50,354 bases of DNA from Saccoglossus kowalevskii (Eukaryota > Hemichordata > Enteropneusta > Harrimaniidae): NCBI RefSeq assembly GCF_000003605.2, contig NW_003147285.1, positions 24,480 to 74,833 of the forward strand, written 5' to 3'. Both the position numbers and the translations under genes were made by a program. Every line of letters begins with the position of its first letter. Position 1 is the first letter of the stretch. Shown one piece after another: positions 29,001-35,170 of this stretch. Under the pieces are notes generated by a model. The model was not told where the DNA came from. It saw only the letters and a program-made list of their open reading frames with translations, and did not search any database.

Positions 29001-32000
29001 TTTAGTCAAAACTCTCACAAAGACAATTCTCAAACACCATCTTCATTATTTTGAGATGCAGCAATAAAAGCAAACCAGATTGAAACCTCCATAAGAGGAT
29101 AGAATCTAAAATTATCTAGACTTATACTGATGGTGTGAAAATTGAAGTGTTTGAGGAGAACACAATAAATAAATAAATTATAACTGTGTTATAATTTGCA
29201 ATTCATGCGTAAAGAGAATAACTGTGCACTCCTTGTAGTGTTACCTCTGGATTCCAGTTCTGTACATGTGGTCCATGGAAGATACATTTGCAGGTGAAAA
29301 AGTATTGTATGATGAGAATGAAGGAGTAAAAAAAAATAGCAGATGCAATTTTAGAGCGGTATATTTTAAAGCAATGGTGCATTAATTAAGCAGCGCGATG
29401 CAAGGTATTGCATTGTTCAAAGCAGTGTAGCAAAAAAATGAGCAGCAACTAGCCAATTAAATTACCATTAAAATAAAAAAATTAAAAAGCTTGTATATTT
29501 GGCTTGGCAAATAGCAGTTACACACCGTCACAAAGACAAGTTGTGTGTTATAGATAAAGTCTGTTGGTTTTACACAATTGAAACAAATTATCAAGTTTAT
29601 TCTTCTTACATCAAAGTAAAATAAAATATATTTTAAATATACTTACGGATGTTCTATATGCTTAAAACTGCTCATAGGTATTGTAATACGTTGTTTGAGC
29701 TCTTCAGACCATTTCATTGCTCCAGTTACTTCAGGCATATTTTTGTTGATTGGTGGATGACCATCAGTAGCATCTGACAATGCCATTTGTTGATCATAAA
29801 TTATCTTAGCATCATCTAACTCTTTGTCATACATTTCTAACAATTTGGGATACTTGTGTTCAAAATCTTCTCTTATAACTTTTCTGTCCAATAGTGTACC
29901 ATAGCAATCCAGCATCTGAAATGACAAGAGTTACAATGTAAATATGAATTCAGGATAATCATAAAAAGTTAAATTAGGCACACAACACTTATCCTCTAAC
30001 TAACCATTGTTTTCAAAAGGAGAATGTAATAAGAAAAGCTCCATACAACAGTAAAACATACTAAGACCTATGACAACAGCACTGCAGTATTACCTAGTGA
30101 AGCCACTAGCATCCCTCTCAGAAAAATTAGGCACGTCAACATTTTAAAAATATGCACACGTACAACAATAGCATGCACAATATAGGAACAAATACCTGGT
30201 CACCATCCTCACTATTACAGACTCCACACAAGAGTATATTGCAACGCTTTGCTTTAATACTCTCATCTGTACTTACAGTTATACGTTTATTAAGGATATA
30301 ATTGAAGAGTTGAAGATACTGCATATAGAGAGGCAGATGTGATAGAAATAGTGTTACGTGTTAGTATGCCATGAGAACATGTATATGCAAGTGTAATGAT
30401 GTCAGCAACTAAATGAATAACATGCAATGACAGCACACAGTTTGATGAGGATGTGCTTCAACACTTGGAATGAAGCTATCAAACTTTTACAAAAAAAAAA
30501 ATTAAGACAATTTGAAAAAAAAAGAAAAGTAAGCTTGGTTGAAAAAAACACAGCAAAGTGGAAGAAGCATGGAAGCTCGGCATTGGCATGTGGTATGTTA
30601 GAAAAAGAGAAAATAATTAATGCTGCTCAACTGTGATGTCTTACCTTGAATACTGCTTCCACAGCTGAACAATCATCAAATCCTTGACATAATATCGCAC
30701 CAAGTCTGCGATCCAAGTCATATACTTGTTTCTGGAATATTTCATAGTCGTCCAAAAATTCCTACAAAAGATGACAAAAAAACAGAATAGTTTTAACCAA
30801 AGTACTTGATGAAAGACAAGTGGCGTTCACGTTAGAGATCTCGGCACGTGCCGAAACTTGTATGTGAACGGTCAGGACCTAGTCAGCACGTGGCAAAAAG
30901 AACTCGATCTCGGTCCCGATAGATGCTTGGGACCGAAACTCGACACGTGCTTACATTTGCTGCCTGAACGCTCAGCACGAGCCGAAATCACGCCCTCAAG
31001 GCAAATTTAAGAAAACATAAGCTGATTCATACTAGTATGAAATGACGATGACAGGAAAAACAGATATACTAGTATATGGTCGGATGCTGTAGTAATGAAT
31101 GAAATGAATGCAAACCGGCGTCAGCGAGTGACGCATATTTATGTGCTGCTGCCACCGCTATTTTCTTGCAACTACATTGACTTGAAAAAAATAATTGTGT
31201 TTTGAATCTTCTTTGCCATTCATGTGCACGATGGCTCGTAATAAACACTAAGCAACAAATGGATATAATTTCACTATAGCAATTATTATTATCATCATAT
31301 GCATATCGTTTTCCATGTTTGGGCCAACAGATCGATGTATGAGGGCGTGATTCCGGCAGCACGAGCCGAGTCAGTCCTAAGTGGGTCCCGAATAACGTGA
31401 ACACAACTGCTGTAATCCCTCTGCAAACACAAAGGATTAAAAATGTCGGCATGTGCCGAGATCCCGTAACGTGAATGTAGTAACAGTCACACAGCAGAAT
31501 ATGGTTGCTGTGGTTAAATACTGTAAAATACTTTATTTTTGCTTGGAATTAATTTTCGCTGAAGGAGTGATTCAGTGAAAATAAAATCCAGTGAAAATCC
31601 ATTTTTTGCCAAATTTTACATTCAACTCACCAACAATCAGTGAAAATAAATTCTATACGAAATACCCAAAATGTTTTTTCAGCGAAAATTAATTCCAGTG
31701 AAAATAAATTATTTACAGTACACTATACTACAATGTAATGGTACCTTGCATTTTGCATATTGAAAAAAAAGTAAAGAAAAGCAAAACTGACATATAATGT
31801 CAGAAACAGTTGTTTGCCACATGATGGTAAAAATGAGTGGCAGGTTTCATATTCTATAAATAGAAAAAGGGAGGGTATCCATTAGCAGGAATGAGTCTTT
31901 ATGTTAAGAATTTATGAATAAAATGTATATATAAACTTGAATTTTTTTTAGAAGAACTGACCTTTGTATTTGGATCCAGTGCATCATATGTGCGTTCTGA

Positions 32001-34822
32001 GAACACTTTCACATATTCTTGGAATTCTTCAAATATCTGCACAACCTGTGCACTGAGCATTCTTCCCTTCATTCCACCCATTTCTGTCTTTTCCAACTTC
32101 AAGAACTCCATTGTAGTTTCAAATAATTCCTGTAATGAGAACAAAATATCCAAATTATATAATACCAAATTGAATATAGCCATAGGTGAACACATTGTGT
32201 GAACTTAAAGAAGCAAACATTCACATCCTAAGTAGTTATTTTTCTTACCTTGAGTATTTCCAATCTTTCCATGAATTTGTCCAATCTGGTGAACACCAAG
32301 GGCGAGGCAAATTCCCACTCTTTGGGTTCGTCACCATTCTTGAAATAATCTTTGAGTTTTGCTCTATGTTCTTCATACACCTTACGGAACTCTTTAAGTA
32401 CATCAATGGCCATCTGAGTCTTCTCAAGCGACTCTTCAGCTTCACCTTTGAAGATCTCATTGGGCTCAAGGTAAGTTCTTGCCTGAAAAAACAAAAAAAA
32501 ACAAAGTTAATACACACAACATACAATGACAAGAAAACCACAAACTGGTTGTTGCATTGCAAGAAAGAATGAAAAATAATATCAAAAGAGCAACATACCA
32601 ACTCAATCAATAGATTGCAGACCTCCTGAAGCAGTACAATGAGCCTTGCCGGTGTGTTGTAATATTGTGAATGGGCCCATGTAAGGCAGATGACATGCAT
32701 CAGTGGTTGAAGTAGAGGTTTCAGCTCAGTTAAATCAACTGATTCTATTTCTTCTAAGTGACGCTTGAGAGGCTTCAGATGAAGACTAATGTCTTGAGCT
32801 TCAGTCAATGCTAATTGCAAGATAAAATTTAGAAGTGTAATCATAATTGATATTGCATATATTTGATATACTGTAAACAAAAAAATTAAGTTATGATTAT
32901 TAATTAATTTAATTGAGAAAAAAAAACATTAATAATCTTACCTTCTACTACATCTCTAAATATGTTCTTGAATGTTGGAAAATAGCTACTTTGTGTTTTC
33001 TCAAGAAGCTCTGCCATCTTACGTACTTTGGGATCACGTAACTGAAACAATTTGAATATTGAGTTTTTCACAAATGCATAGGCAGTAAGAGTTGCATAAT
33101 TTAAATCAATACCCGGTAAGCTTCAAATATAAAATATACAAAAAATGTCAGCAACCCACCTGCTCATAGATACATTCCAGGTTGGCACATTTTGCCTTCC
33201 AGAAATCTATTTCTACAAGTGGTCCGGGATTGAGCCCTTCTAGCAATGGCTGTGCAGAATCTCTTTTTAATACATCCCTGATCTGATGTGTCCAATCAAT
33301 GATGACGGATTCTATGGCATGGACCAGACCTCTGTCATATCCCTCACCTCTGTAAATGAAAAAGACAAGTAAACGTTTTAATCTCTTCATACATATAAAA
33401 TCATTATTAATACTGGTAATAGACTTGCATACAGACTCTTGTTTGTGGTTTTGTAGTAACCCAGCTTAACTAAATTTTACATTTGTGTATTTGGTTCATA
33501 CATACTTTTCCTCAGCATCAGCAGTACTTTCTTCTACTTTTTCAGTTCCTACAGGCAATGGCAGTAGTGTTTTCCCTTTGACCTGACCAGAGACGACATA
33601 CACACTGCTTTTTAGATTGTGTATGTGTCTAAGGACATCTTGTGATACTACATTGGGCCATTGCTCATGGTTACGTGGGTTGGAAAGAAGAGGTACCAAA
33701 ACCTTCGGAGAAAAAATAATATATTTTAATGTATTACCAGAAAGAATGAATTAATAAAAAAAAAAAACAGAAAAATAACATTGACAATTGTAAAAATGGA
33801 TGATCAGTGTTGTGTTGATCACAAAATAGACATGTTGCCAGTGGCCATGGTTGCATGTCAAAGGGCAGCAACAACACAGAATGCATTGAGGTATGTTAGA
33901 GTAATAAAGTGGATATCAGCCCGAGACAGGTGAGAAACAATGCCAAGAAATGTTTAATTAGTTTGCAATAACTGAATAAGTAAATGCATTAATGTCTATT
34001 TACAAAGCACAGGCAAGTCTAAATGGCCGTCTAGATTATCAGCTACAATAGAGTTTACAAACACCAGCTGCTTAACAGATTGCAAAATCAAAGCAATAAA
34101 CACTGTCTGGAAAACAAAATTGTCTCATTTTTAATGTTCTATAGTTCCAGTAAAAACATGTCTTTGGTTCCAGAATTGAAAGGGGAGAATTTATACCTGA
34201 AGTTACATTATACTCCCATCTCAACACACATAATTTAATTTACAATGTCAAACTAATTGTGTACAAATTTAAAATATGACATTTTTCTTAAAGCAAGAAC
34301 AAATACATACGTGAATAAATGAACGATTACAAATGTTATGTTATAGACCTTAGAAAAGCTATAGAGTAATACTAGTAAGCTTCGTTTTTCAGGTTGCTGT
34401 TTTTTTTTTCAGCGCGAAAGACAGTCCAACAACAGCAATGGGAGTCGTCGAAATACAGAACATTTAAATTGTCATACCTCATCAACAAGTGCTGACAACT
34501 GCTCCAACGGTGAATATGAAATGTCTCCATAAACTAATACGTTCTTAATATTGTCTTTCTGGATAGCATCTTTGTTTTTTCGCACGAAATATATTGCTTT
34601 CTGTTTCAAGTTCGTTGGCCAATCCAGTTGTGGCACTATTAGTCCTGCAGCGCTTGACTGGAAAATTAATTGGGTATTATCTACTTTCTCGAAGAATTCT
34701 GTCATCAAAAGTCTGTTTTCATCGACTCCGATACATTTAGACCATTTATCAGGCTTCACTTTAAAGCTCTTTAGCACATAGTCAGAAATAAAGTCATATC
34801 GCGGATCCGCGGGATCAGCCAT
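4482..34822 (-). CDS. DNAH9/11/17-like: Axonemal outer-arm dynein beta-type heavy chain, complete gene, 50 coding exons
   Basis: This is the ATP-driven motor subunit of the ciliary outer dynein arm, which slides doublet microtubules. Fifty exons join in frame (13,386 nt, 4,461 codons plus stop), close to the roughly 4,460-4,490 residues usual for DNAH9/11/17 and sea urchin beta chains. Seen directly: tail (residues 1 to about 1,400), linker, P-loops GPAGTGKT (1848-1855), GNAGTGKS (2129-2136), GNAGLGKS (2456-2463) and GVGGSGKQ (2801-2808), stalk and microtubule-binding domain (about 2981-3352), AAA5-AAA6 and C-terminal domain. The AAA1 block and the start [11 protein letters not shown] match the beta class as I remember it, which excludes alpha/gamma (DNAH5/8) and inner-arm types. 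Choosing between DNAH9, 11 and 17 needs a tree. The start has a strong context (A at -3, G at +4). No frameshift or stop was found. Introns longer than 300 bp in which I see nothing: 33703-34477, 28613-29646, 25543-26177, 22942-23773, 11268-11816, 12439-12767, 13398-13779, 9387-10184 and 5447-6082. Confidence 0.96.
5264..5446 (-). CDS. Dynein heavy chain exon 49 (residues 4196-4256)
   Basis: Starts [20 protein letters not shown]. Includes [20 protein letters not shown], conserved in heavy chains. Donor AAG|GTGAGT. Confidence 0.96.
6083..6442 (-). CDS. Dynein heavy chain exon 48 (residues 4076-4195), C-terminal domain
   Basis: Starts [20 protein letters not shown]. Includes [20 protein letters not shown], a C-terminal landmark. 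Donor AAG|GTGGGT. Confidence 0.97.
6744..7163 (-). CDS. Dynein heavy chain exon 47 (residues 3936-4075), AAA6
   Basis: Starts [20 protein letters not shown]. Includes [20 protein letters not shown] and [20 protein letters not shown], conserved in all heavy chains. Donor AAG|GTTAGT. Confidence 0.97.
7297..7573 (-). CDS. Dynein heavy chain exon 46 (residues 3843-3935), AAA6
   Basis: Starts [20 protein letters not shown]. Includes [20 protein letters not shown], the degenerate AAA6 P-loop region, and GHWVILQ at the donor. Confidence 0.96.
7803..7996 (-). CDS. Dynein heavy chain exon 45 (residues 3779-3843)
   Basis: Starts [20 protein letters not shown]. Includes [16 protein letters not shown], a conserved AAA6 segment. 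Donor CAG|GTAAAC. Confidence 0.96.
8126..8248 (-). CDS. Dynein heavy chain exon 44 (residues 3738-3778)
   Basis: Encodes [20 protein letters not shown] through SNYSWGAIK, between TTTTTCAG and AAG|GTAAGC. Phase 0 at both ends. Confidence 0.95.
8340..8760. repeat. Diverged copy of the intron-27 repeat, split by a MITE
   Basis: Text such as CCAGTCAGCCATTTTGAATA (8439 on) and AAGTTTGATTGAAATCCATC (8707 on) aligns with the 321-bp units at 18446-19330. A 190-bp inverted-repeat element (8508-8697) interrupts it. It lies in dynein intron 43. Confidence 0.55.
8508..8697. mobile_element. 190-bp MITE with CTGTAAA ends
   Basis: The left end CTGTAAAATCATTTATTTTC and right end TTTACAG are inverted copies. 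The left flank is TA and the right flank GA, compatible with a mutated TA target duplication as in Tc1/mariner-type elements. The left end resembles the element at 31521-31718. It is non-coding. Confidence 0.55.
9216..9386 (-). CDS. Dynein heavy chain exon 43 (residues 3681-3737)
   Basis: Starts [20 protein letters not shown]. Includes [20 protein letters not shown], conserved between AAA5 and AAA6. Donor CAG|GTATGT. Confidence 0.96.
10185..10695 (-). CDS. Dynein heavy chain exon 42 (residues 3510-3680), AAA5
   Basis: Starts [20 protein letters not shown]. Contains [20 protein letters not shown] and [20 protein letters not shown], invariant in heavy chains. Donor AAG|GTAGGT. Confidence 0.97.
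10796..11267 (-). CDS. Dynein heavy chain exon 41 (residues 3353-3510), AAA5
   Basis: Starts [20 protein letters not shown]. Includes [20 protein letters not shown], an AAA5 hallmark. Donor AAG|GTTGGT is the weakest in the gene, but reading frame and family sequence fix it. Confidence 0.95.
11817..12438 (-). CDS. Dynein heavy chain exon 40 (residues 3146-3353), microtubule-binding domain and CC2
   Basis: Starts [20 protein letters not shown], the microtubule-binding tip. Includes [20 protein letters not shown], then the returning coiled coil and AAA5 lead-in ([19 protein letters not shown]). The longest exon, 622 nt. Confidence 0.97.
12768..13028 (-). CDS. Dynein heavy chain exon 39 (residues 3059-3145), stalk coiled coil
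   Basis: Almost wholly charged heptads, starting [20 protein letters not shown] and ending [14 protein letters not shown]. This is the CC1 helix carrying the signal to the microtubule-binding domain. Donor AAA|GTAAGA. Confidence 0.96.
13164..13397 (-). CDS. Dynein heavy chain exon 38 (residues 2981-3058), stalk start
   Basis: Starts [20 protein letters not shown], then [18 protein letters not shown] and the start of the outgoing coiled coil. Donor CAG|GTATGT. Confidence 0.96.
13780..13941 (-). CDS. Dynein heavy chain exon 37 (residues 2927-2980), AAA4
   Basis: Starts [20 protein letters not shown]. Includes [16 protein letters not shown], conserved before the stalk. Donor ACA|GTAAGT. Confidence 0.96.
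14075..14341 (-). CDS. Dynein heavy chain exon 36 (residues 2838-2926), AAA4
   Basis: Starts [20 protein letters not shown]. Includes [20 protein letters not shown] and the segment [17 protein letters not shown]. Donor AAA|GTATGT. Confidence 0.96.
14639..14995 (-). CDS. Dynein heavy chain exon 35 (residues 2719-2837), AAA4 P-loop
   Basis: Starts [20 protein letters not shown]. Contains [20 protein letters not shown] and Walker A GVGGSGKQ (2801-2808). Donor AAG|GTAAGG. Confidence 0.97.
15183..15344 (-). CDS. Dynein heavy chain exon 34 (residues 2665-2718), AAA3-AAA4
   Basis: Starts [20 protein letters not shown] and includes [16 protein letters not shown]. Donor GAG|GTAAGT. Confidence 0.95.
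15464..15871 (-). CDS. Dynein heavy chain exon 33 (residues 2529-2664), AAA3
   Basis: Starts [20 protein letters not shown]. Includes [20 protein letters not shown] and [18 protein letters not shown]3 sensor motifs. Donor CAG|GTAAGT. Confidence 0.97.
16357..16662 (-). CDS. Dynein heavy chain exon 32 (residues 2427-2528), AAA3 P-loop
   Basis: Starts [20 protein letters not shown]. Walker A is GNAGLGKS (2456-2463), and Walker B FIDDMNMP lies at the exon end. Donor ATG|GTGAGT. Confidence 0.97.
16858..17180 (-). CDS. Dynein heavy chain exon 31 (residues 2319-2426), AAA2-AAA3
   Basis: Starts [20 protein letters not shown]. Includes [19 protein letters not shown], conserved before AAA3. Donor CAG|GTAGGT. 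Confidence 0.96.
17282..17415 (-). CDS. Dynein heavy chain exon 30 (residues 2274-2319), AAA2-AAA3
   Basis: Encodes [20 protein letters not shown] through KKITPIT, between TTGCAG and G|GTACAG. Confidence 0.95.
17678..17954 (-). CDS. Dynein heavy chain exon 29 (residues 2182-2274), AAA2 Walker B
   Basis: Starts [20 protein letters not shown]. Contains [20 protein letters not shown] and ends DLGWNP at CC|GTGAGT. Class-typical AAA2 core. Confidence 0.97.
18152..18284 (-). CDS. Dynein heavy chain exon 28 (residues 2138-2182), AAA2
   Basis: Starts [20 protein letters not shown]. Includes [20 protein letters not shown]. Donor G|GTAAGT splits a glycine codon. Confidence 0.96.
18385..19409. repeat. 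321-bp tandem repeat element with terminal hairpin, dynein intron 27
   Basis: AGATCATGAAACAAATGCAC recurs at 18611 and 18932 (321 apart), with a shortened copy near 18446. Each unit has two related halves of about 160 bp ending in AAAATGGCCGCC-like text. The right end has (ACGG)n at 19334-19352 and a 14-bp stem hairpin at 19372-19404. Open frames of 77 and 84 codons reflect the unit being a multiple of three, not coding. Confidence 0.75.
19372..19404. repeat. Strong terminal hairpin of the intron-27 element
   Basis: GTCCCCGT plus TCGGAC pair with GTCCGA plus ACGGGGAC around a TGC loop, with a two-base bulge. It is far more GC-rich than the surrounding intron and probably marks the element's 3' end. 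Confidence 0.75.
19463..19828 (-). CDS. Dynein heavy chain exon 27 (residues 2016-2137), AAA2 P-loop
   Basis: Starts [20 protein letters not shown]. Ends with the AAA2 Walker A GNAGTGKS (2129-2136) and Q at donor CAG|GTAAAT. Confidence 0.97.
20038..20334 (-). CDS. Dynein heavy chain exon 26 (residues 1917-2015), AAA1
   Basis: Starts [20 protein letters not shown]. Contains [20 protein letters not shown], including the AAA1 sensor and arginine segment. Donor CAG|GTGCGT. Confidence 0.97.
20428..20440. repeat. Poly-C tract in dynein intron 25
   Basis: A run of about ten C between AATTCA and ACAAAAAC. Simple low-complexity DNA; the rest of the intron shows nothing. Confidence 0.7.
20575..20836 (-). 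CDS. Dynein heavy chain exon 25 (residues 1829-1916), AAA1 P-loop
   Basis: Carries the main ATPase site: Walker A GPAGTGKT (1848-1855) and Walker B CFDEFNR (1898-1904). The stretch [20 protein letters not shown] is diagnostic of axonemal chains. No catalytic residue is missing. Confidence 0.98.
21100..21392 (-). CDS. Dynein heavy chain exon 24 (residues 1732-1829), into AAA1
   Basis: Starts [20 protein letters not shown]. Includes [17 protein letters not shown] and ends [10 protein letters not shown] just before AAA1. Donor CAG|GTTAGT. Confidence 0.97.
21490..22003 (-). CDS. Dynein heavy chain exon 23 (residues 1560-1731), end of linker
   Basis: Starts [20 protein letters not shown] and contains [20 protein letters not shown], the hallmark linker segment. 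[17 protein letters not shown] follows. Donor CAG|GTAGAT. Confidence 0.97.
22109..22200 (-). CDS. Dynein heavy chain exon 22 (residues 1530-1560), linker
   Basis: Encodes [20 protein letters not shown] then [10 protein letters not shown], between TGTAG and GA|GTAAGT. The split codon completes as aspartate in exon 23. Confidence 0.94.
22349..22573 (-). CDS. Dynein heavy chain exon 21 (residues 1455-1529), linker
   Basis: Starts [20 protein letters not shown]. Includes [20 protein letters not shown], a strongly conserved linker motif. Donor AAA|GTAAGT. Confidence 0.96.
22696..22941 (-). CDS. Dynein heavy chain exon 20 (residues 1373-1454), linker
   Basis: Starts [20 protein letters not shown], directly continuing QATQ. 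Includes [11 protein letters not shown], a conserved linker motif. Donor CAG|GTCAGT. Confidence 0.95.
23774..24175 (-). CDS. Dynein heavy chain exon 19 (residues 1239-1372), linker start
   Basis: Starts [20 protein letters not shown]. Includes [20 protein letters not shown] and [13 protein letters not shown], landmarks at the start of the dynein linker. Donor CAG|GTAAGT. Confidence 0.96.
24279..24365 (-). CDS. Dynein heavy chain exon 18 (residues 1210-1238)
   Basis: An 87-nt exon, [19 protein letters not shown], ending PYVKLDE|GTAAGT. It matches the conserved FR...PF motif before the linker. Confidence 0.94.
24524..24640 (-). CDS. Dynein heavy chain exon 17 (residues 1171-1209)
   Basis: Encodes [20 protein letters not shown] through RRKCTTFD, between TTGCAG and GAT|GTAAGT. 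Phase 0 at both ends. Confidence 0.94.
24807..24825 (-). other. G-rich tract with quadruplex potential, dynein intron 16
   Basis: On the minus (transcribed-sense) strand it reads GGGGCAAGGGGAGGGGGGG. Splitting the seven-G run gives four runs of three or more G, so the pre-mRNA could fold into a G-quadruplex. No known role. Confidence 0.35.
25012..25234 (-). CDS. Dynein heavy chain exon 16 (residues 1096-1170)
   Basis: Starts [20 protein letters not shown] and includes [19 protein letters not shown], a class motif. Donor CAA|GTAAGT. Confidence 0.95.
25373..25542 (-). CDS. Dynein heavy chain exon 15 (residues 1040-1096)
   Basis: Starts [20 protein letters not shown] and includes [19 protein letters not shown]. 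Donor CAG|GTATTT splits a serine codon. Confidence 0.94.
26178..26432 (-). CDS. Dynein heavy chain exon 14 (residues 955-1039)
   Basis: Acceptor CTTTAG, then [20 protein letters not shown]. Includes [19 protein letters not shown], conserved in this class. Donor CAG|GTCAGT. Confidence 0.95.
26553..26885 (-). CDS. Dynein heavy chain exon 13 (residues 844-954)
   Basis: Starts [20 protein letters not shown] after TTTTTCAG and ends GLEHYQ|GTAAGT. Includes the tail motif [19 protein letters not shown]. Confidence 0.95.
27155..27655 (-). CDS. Dynein heavy chain exon 12 (residues 677-843)
   Basis: Starts [20 protein letters not shown] after CACACAG. Long charged helices follow, typical of the tail helix bundles. 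Donor AAG|GTAAGT. Confidence 0.95.
27816..27839. repeat. (CA)n microsatellite, dynein intron 11
   Basis: About twelve CA units. The remainder of this 560-bp intron holds nothing I recognise. Confidence 0.9.
28219..28345 (-). CDS. Dynein heavy chain exon 11 (residues 634-676)
   Basis: Acceptor ACTAG, then [17 protein letters not shown], ending LIVVNFDPQ. Donor CAG|GTTTGT is weaker than most in this gene. Confidence 0.93.
28544..28612 (-). CDS. Dynein heavy chain exon 10 (residues 611-634)
   Basis: A 69-nt exon, [20 protein letters not shown], with acceptor TTTCAG and donor AA|GTGAGT. The family motif (HP)IM at its start and the phases support it. Confidence 0.92.
29647..29915 (-). CDS. Dynein heavy chain exon 9 (residues 522-611)
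   Basis: Acceptor TTTCAG, then [20 protein letters not shown], the usual tail motif. Ends HIEHP with CC|GTAAGT. Confidence 0.94.
30196..30318 (-). other. Candidate optional dynein exon (unproven), 123 nt or 42 nt
   Basis: A pyrimidine-rich tract and TATGCAG precede an open stretch of 41 codons starting [20 protein letters not shown], ending CAG|GTATTT, phase 0 at both ends. An internal donor ACT|GTAAGT at 30277 would give a 14-codon version. Skipping it gives the normal family length and a direct join of exon 8 to exon 9. It is either an alternative exon or a sequence that mimics one. Confidence 0.3.
30645..30761 (-). CDS. Dynein heavy chain exon 8 (residues 483-521)
   Basis: Encodes [19 protein letters not shown] through AVEAVFK, with donor AAG|GTAAGA. 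Phase is 0 at both ends. The next certain exon is 29647-29915; a possible optional exon lies between them. Confidence 0.93.
30826..31477. mobile_element. 650-bp foldback element, dynein intron 7
   Basis: The left end has TTCACGTTA then GATCTCGGCACGTGCCGA. The right end is its inverse (TCGGCATGTGCCGAGATC, then TAACGTGAA). A second inverted pair lies inside: GCACGAGCCGAAATCACGCC (30975 on) against TGAGGGCGTGATTCCGGC (31340 on). I found no transposase frame and no clear target duplication. It is a non-autonomous DNA element. Confidence 0.7.
31521..31718. mobile_element. Palindromic MITE with TA target site, dynein intron 7
   Basis: Ends are CTGTAAA and TTTACAG, flanked on both sides by TA. The 19-bp arm GGAATTAATTTTCGCTGAA (31545-31563) is perfectly inverted at 31678-31696. 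TA flanks suggest mobilisation by a Tc1/mariner-type transposase. A relative lies at 8508-8697. Confidence 0.7.
31962..32129 (-). CDS. Dynein heavy chain exon 7 (residues 427-482)
   Basis: Starts [19 protein letters not shown] and ends YDALDPNTK at donor AAG|GTCAGT, phase 0. Tail region. Confidence 0.93.
32249..32482 (-). CDS. Dynein heavy chain exon 6 (residues 349-426)
   Basis: Acceptor TTTTCAG, then [19 protein letters not shown]. It includes [17 protein letters not shown], a conserved tail motif. Donor AAG|GTAAGA. Confidence 0.94.
32599..32810 (-). CDS. Dynein heavy chain exon 5 (residues 278-348)
   Basis: Starts [18 protein letters not shown] and includes the tail motif [19 protein letters not shown], typical of axonemal chains. 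Donor TTG|GTATGT. Confidence 0.94.
32942..33041 (-). CDS. Dynein heavy chain exon 4 (residues 245-278)
   Basis: Short exon starting [15 protein letters not shown] between TTTCAG and G|GTAAG, ending with one base of an alanine codon. Tail region. Confidence 0.92.
33160..33349 (-). CDS. Dynein heavy chain exon 3 (residues 181-244)
   Basis: The first base completes the lysine codon from exon 2, then [19 protein letters not shown]. Donor CAG|GTGGGT, phase 0. Tail region. Confidence 0.93.
33506..33702 (-). CDS. Dynein heavy chain exon 2 (residues 116-181)
   Basis: Acceptor GAAG|GTTTTG opens [16 protein letters not shown]. The donor is AA|GTATGT, leaving two bases of a lysine codon. Tail region. 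Confidence 0.93.
34478..34822 (-). CDS. Dynein heavy chain exon 1 (residues 1-115)
   Basis: Start codon with GACAAA before ATGG, then [20 protein letters not shown]. The donor is GAG|GTATGA and the exon ends in phase 0. It encodes the start of the tail, which dimerises and binds intermediate chains in this family. Confidence 0.95.
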
Positions 34823-35170
34823 TTTGTCAAATTACTTGCTCGCTTAAAAGCTTCAAGATAAACAGCAGTATTGGCTTGTACAGTTCTCAAATCACTTGCT
34901 GCGATGCGTCGGTGTGATATTCTTCCACATGTATCCAAAATTATTAGATGAATGTCCTCAGTGAAAGATGTGAAGCAAATTGTTGGTGTCGATGTTTGCG
35001 CTCATCCTCCACGACTAAGATGGCGACCCTGTTGTGTCGTGAGCTCAGCTCGTTGTCACTGGCAACGAGCCTCAAACAAAACGTCCCGTTGAGATTTGTT
35101 TTCTCCAGTAATGTGGGCGTGCGCCAACTTGTATCCAAAACATGTTACAGCCTGTTGTTCAGAACAAATT
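34823..35170 (-). promoter_or_regulatory. Dynein 5' UTR and proximal promoter
   Basis: The block upstream of the dynein start is more GC-rich than its surroundings and has no clear TATA box. It contains an RFX X-box (35052-35066) and a YY1-like AAGATGGCGAC (35017-35027). The transcription start is probably inside it. Short open frames on the plus strand here look like chance. Confidence 0.6.
35048..35070. promoter_or_regulatory. RFX X-box palindrome
   Basis: GTTGTCACTGGCAAC (35052-35066) fits the X-box consensus RYYNYY-spacer-RRNRAC at every constrained position. It sits in a perfect inverted repeat, GCTCGTTG / CAACGAGC, with a 7-base centre. RFX factors drive ciliary genes in animals and X-boxes usually lie within a few hundred bases of the start; this one is about 240 bp upstream of the dynein ATG. 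Confidence 0.7.

Noticed and set aside
30427-30636. 69-codon lysine-rich plus-strand frame
   Set aside because: It depends on A-rich tracts in a dynein intron and has no family resemblance.
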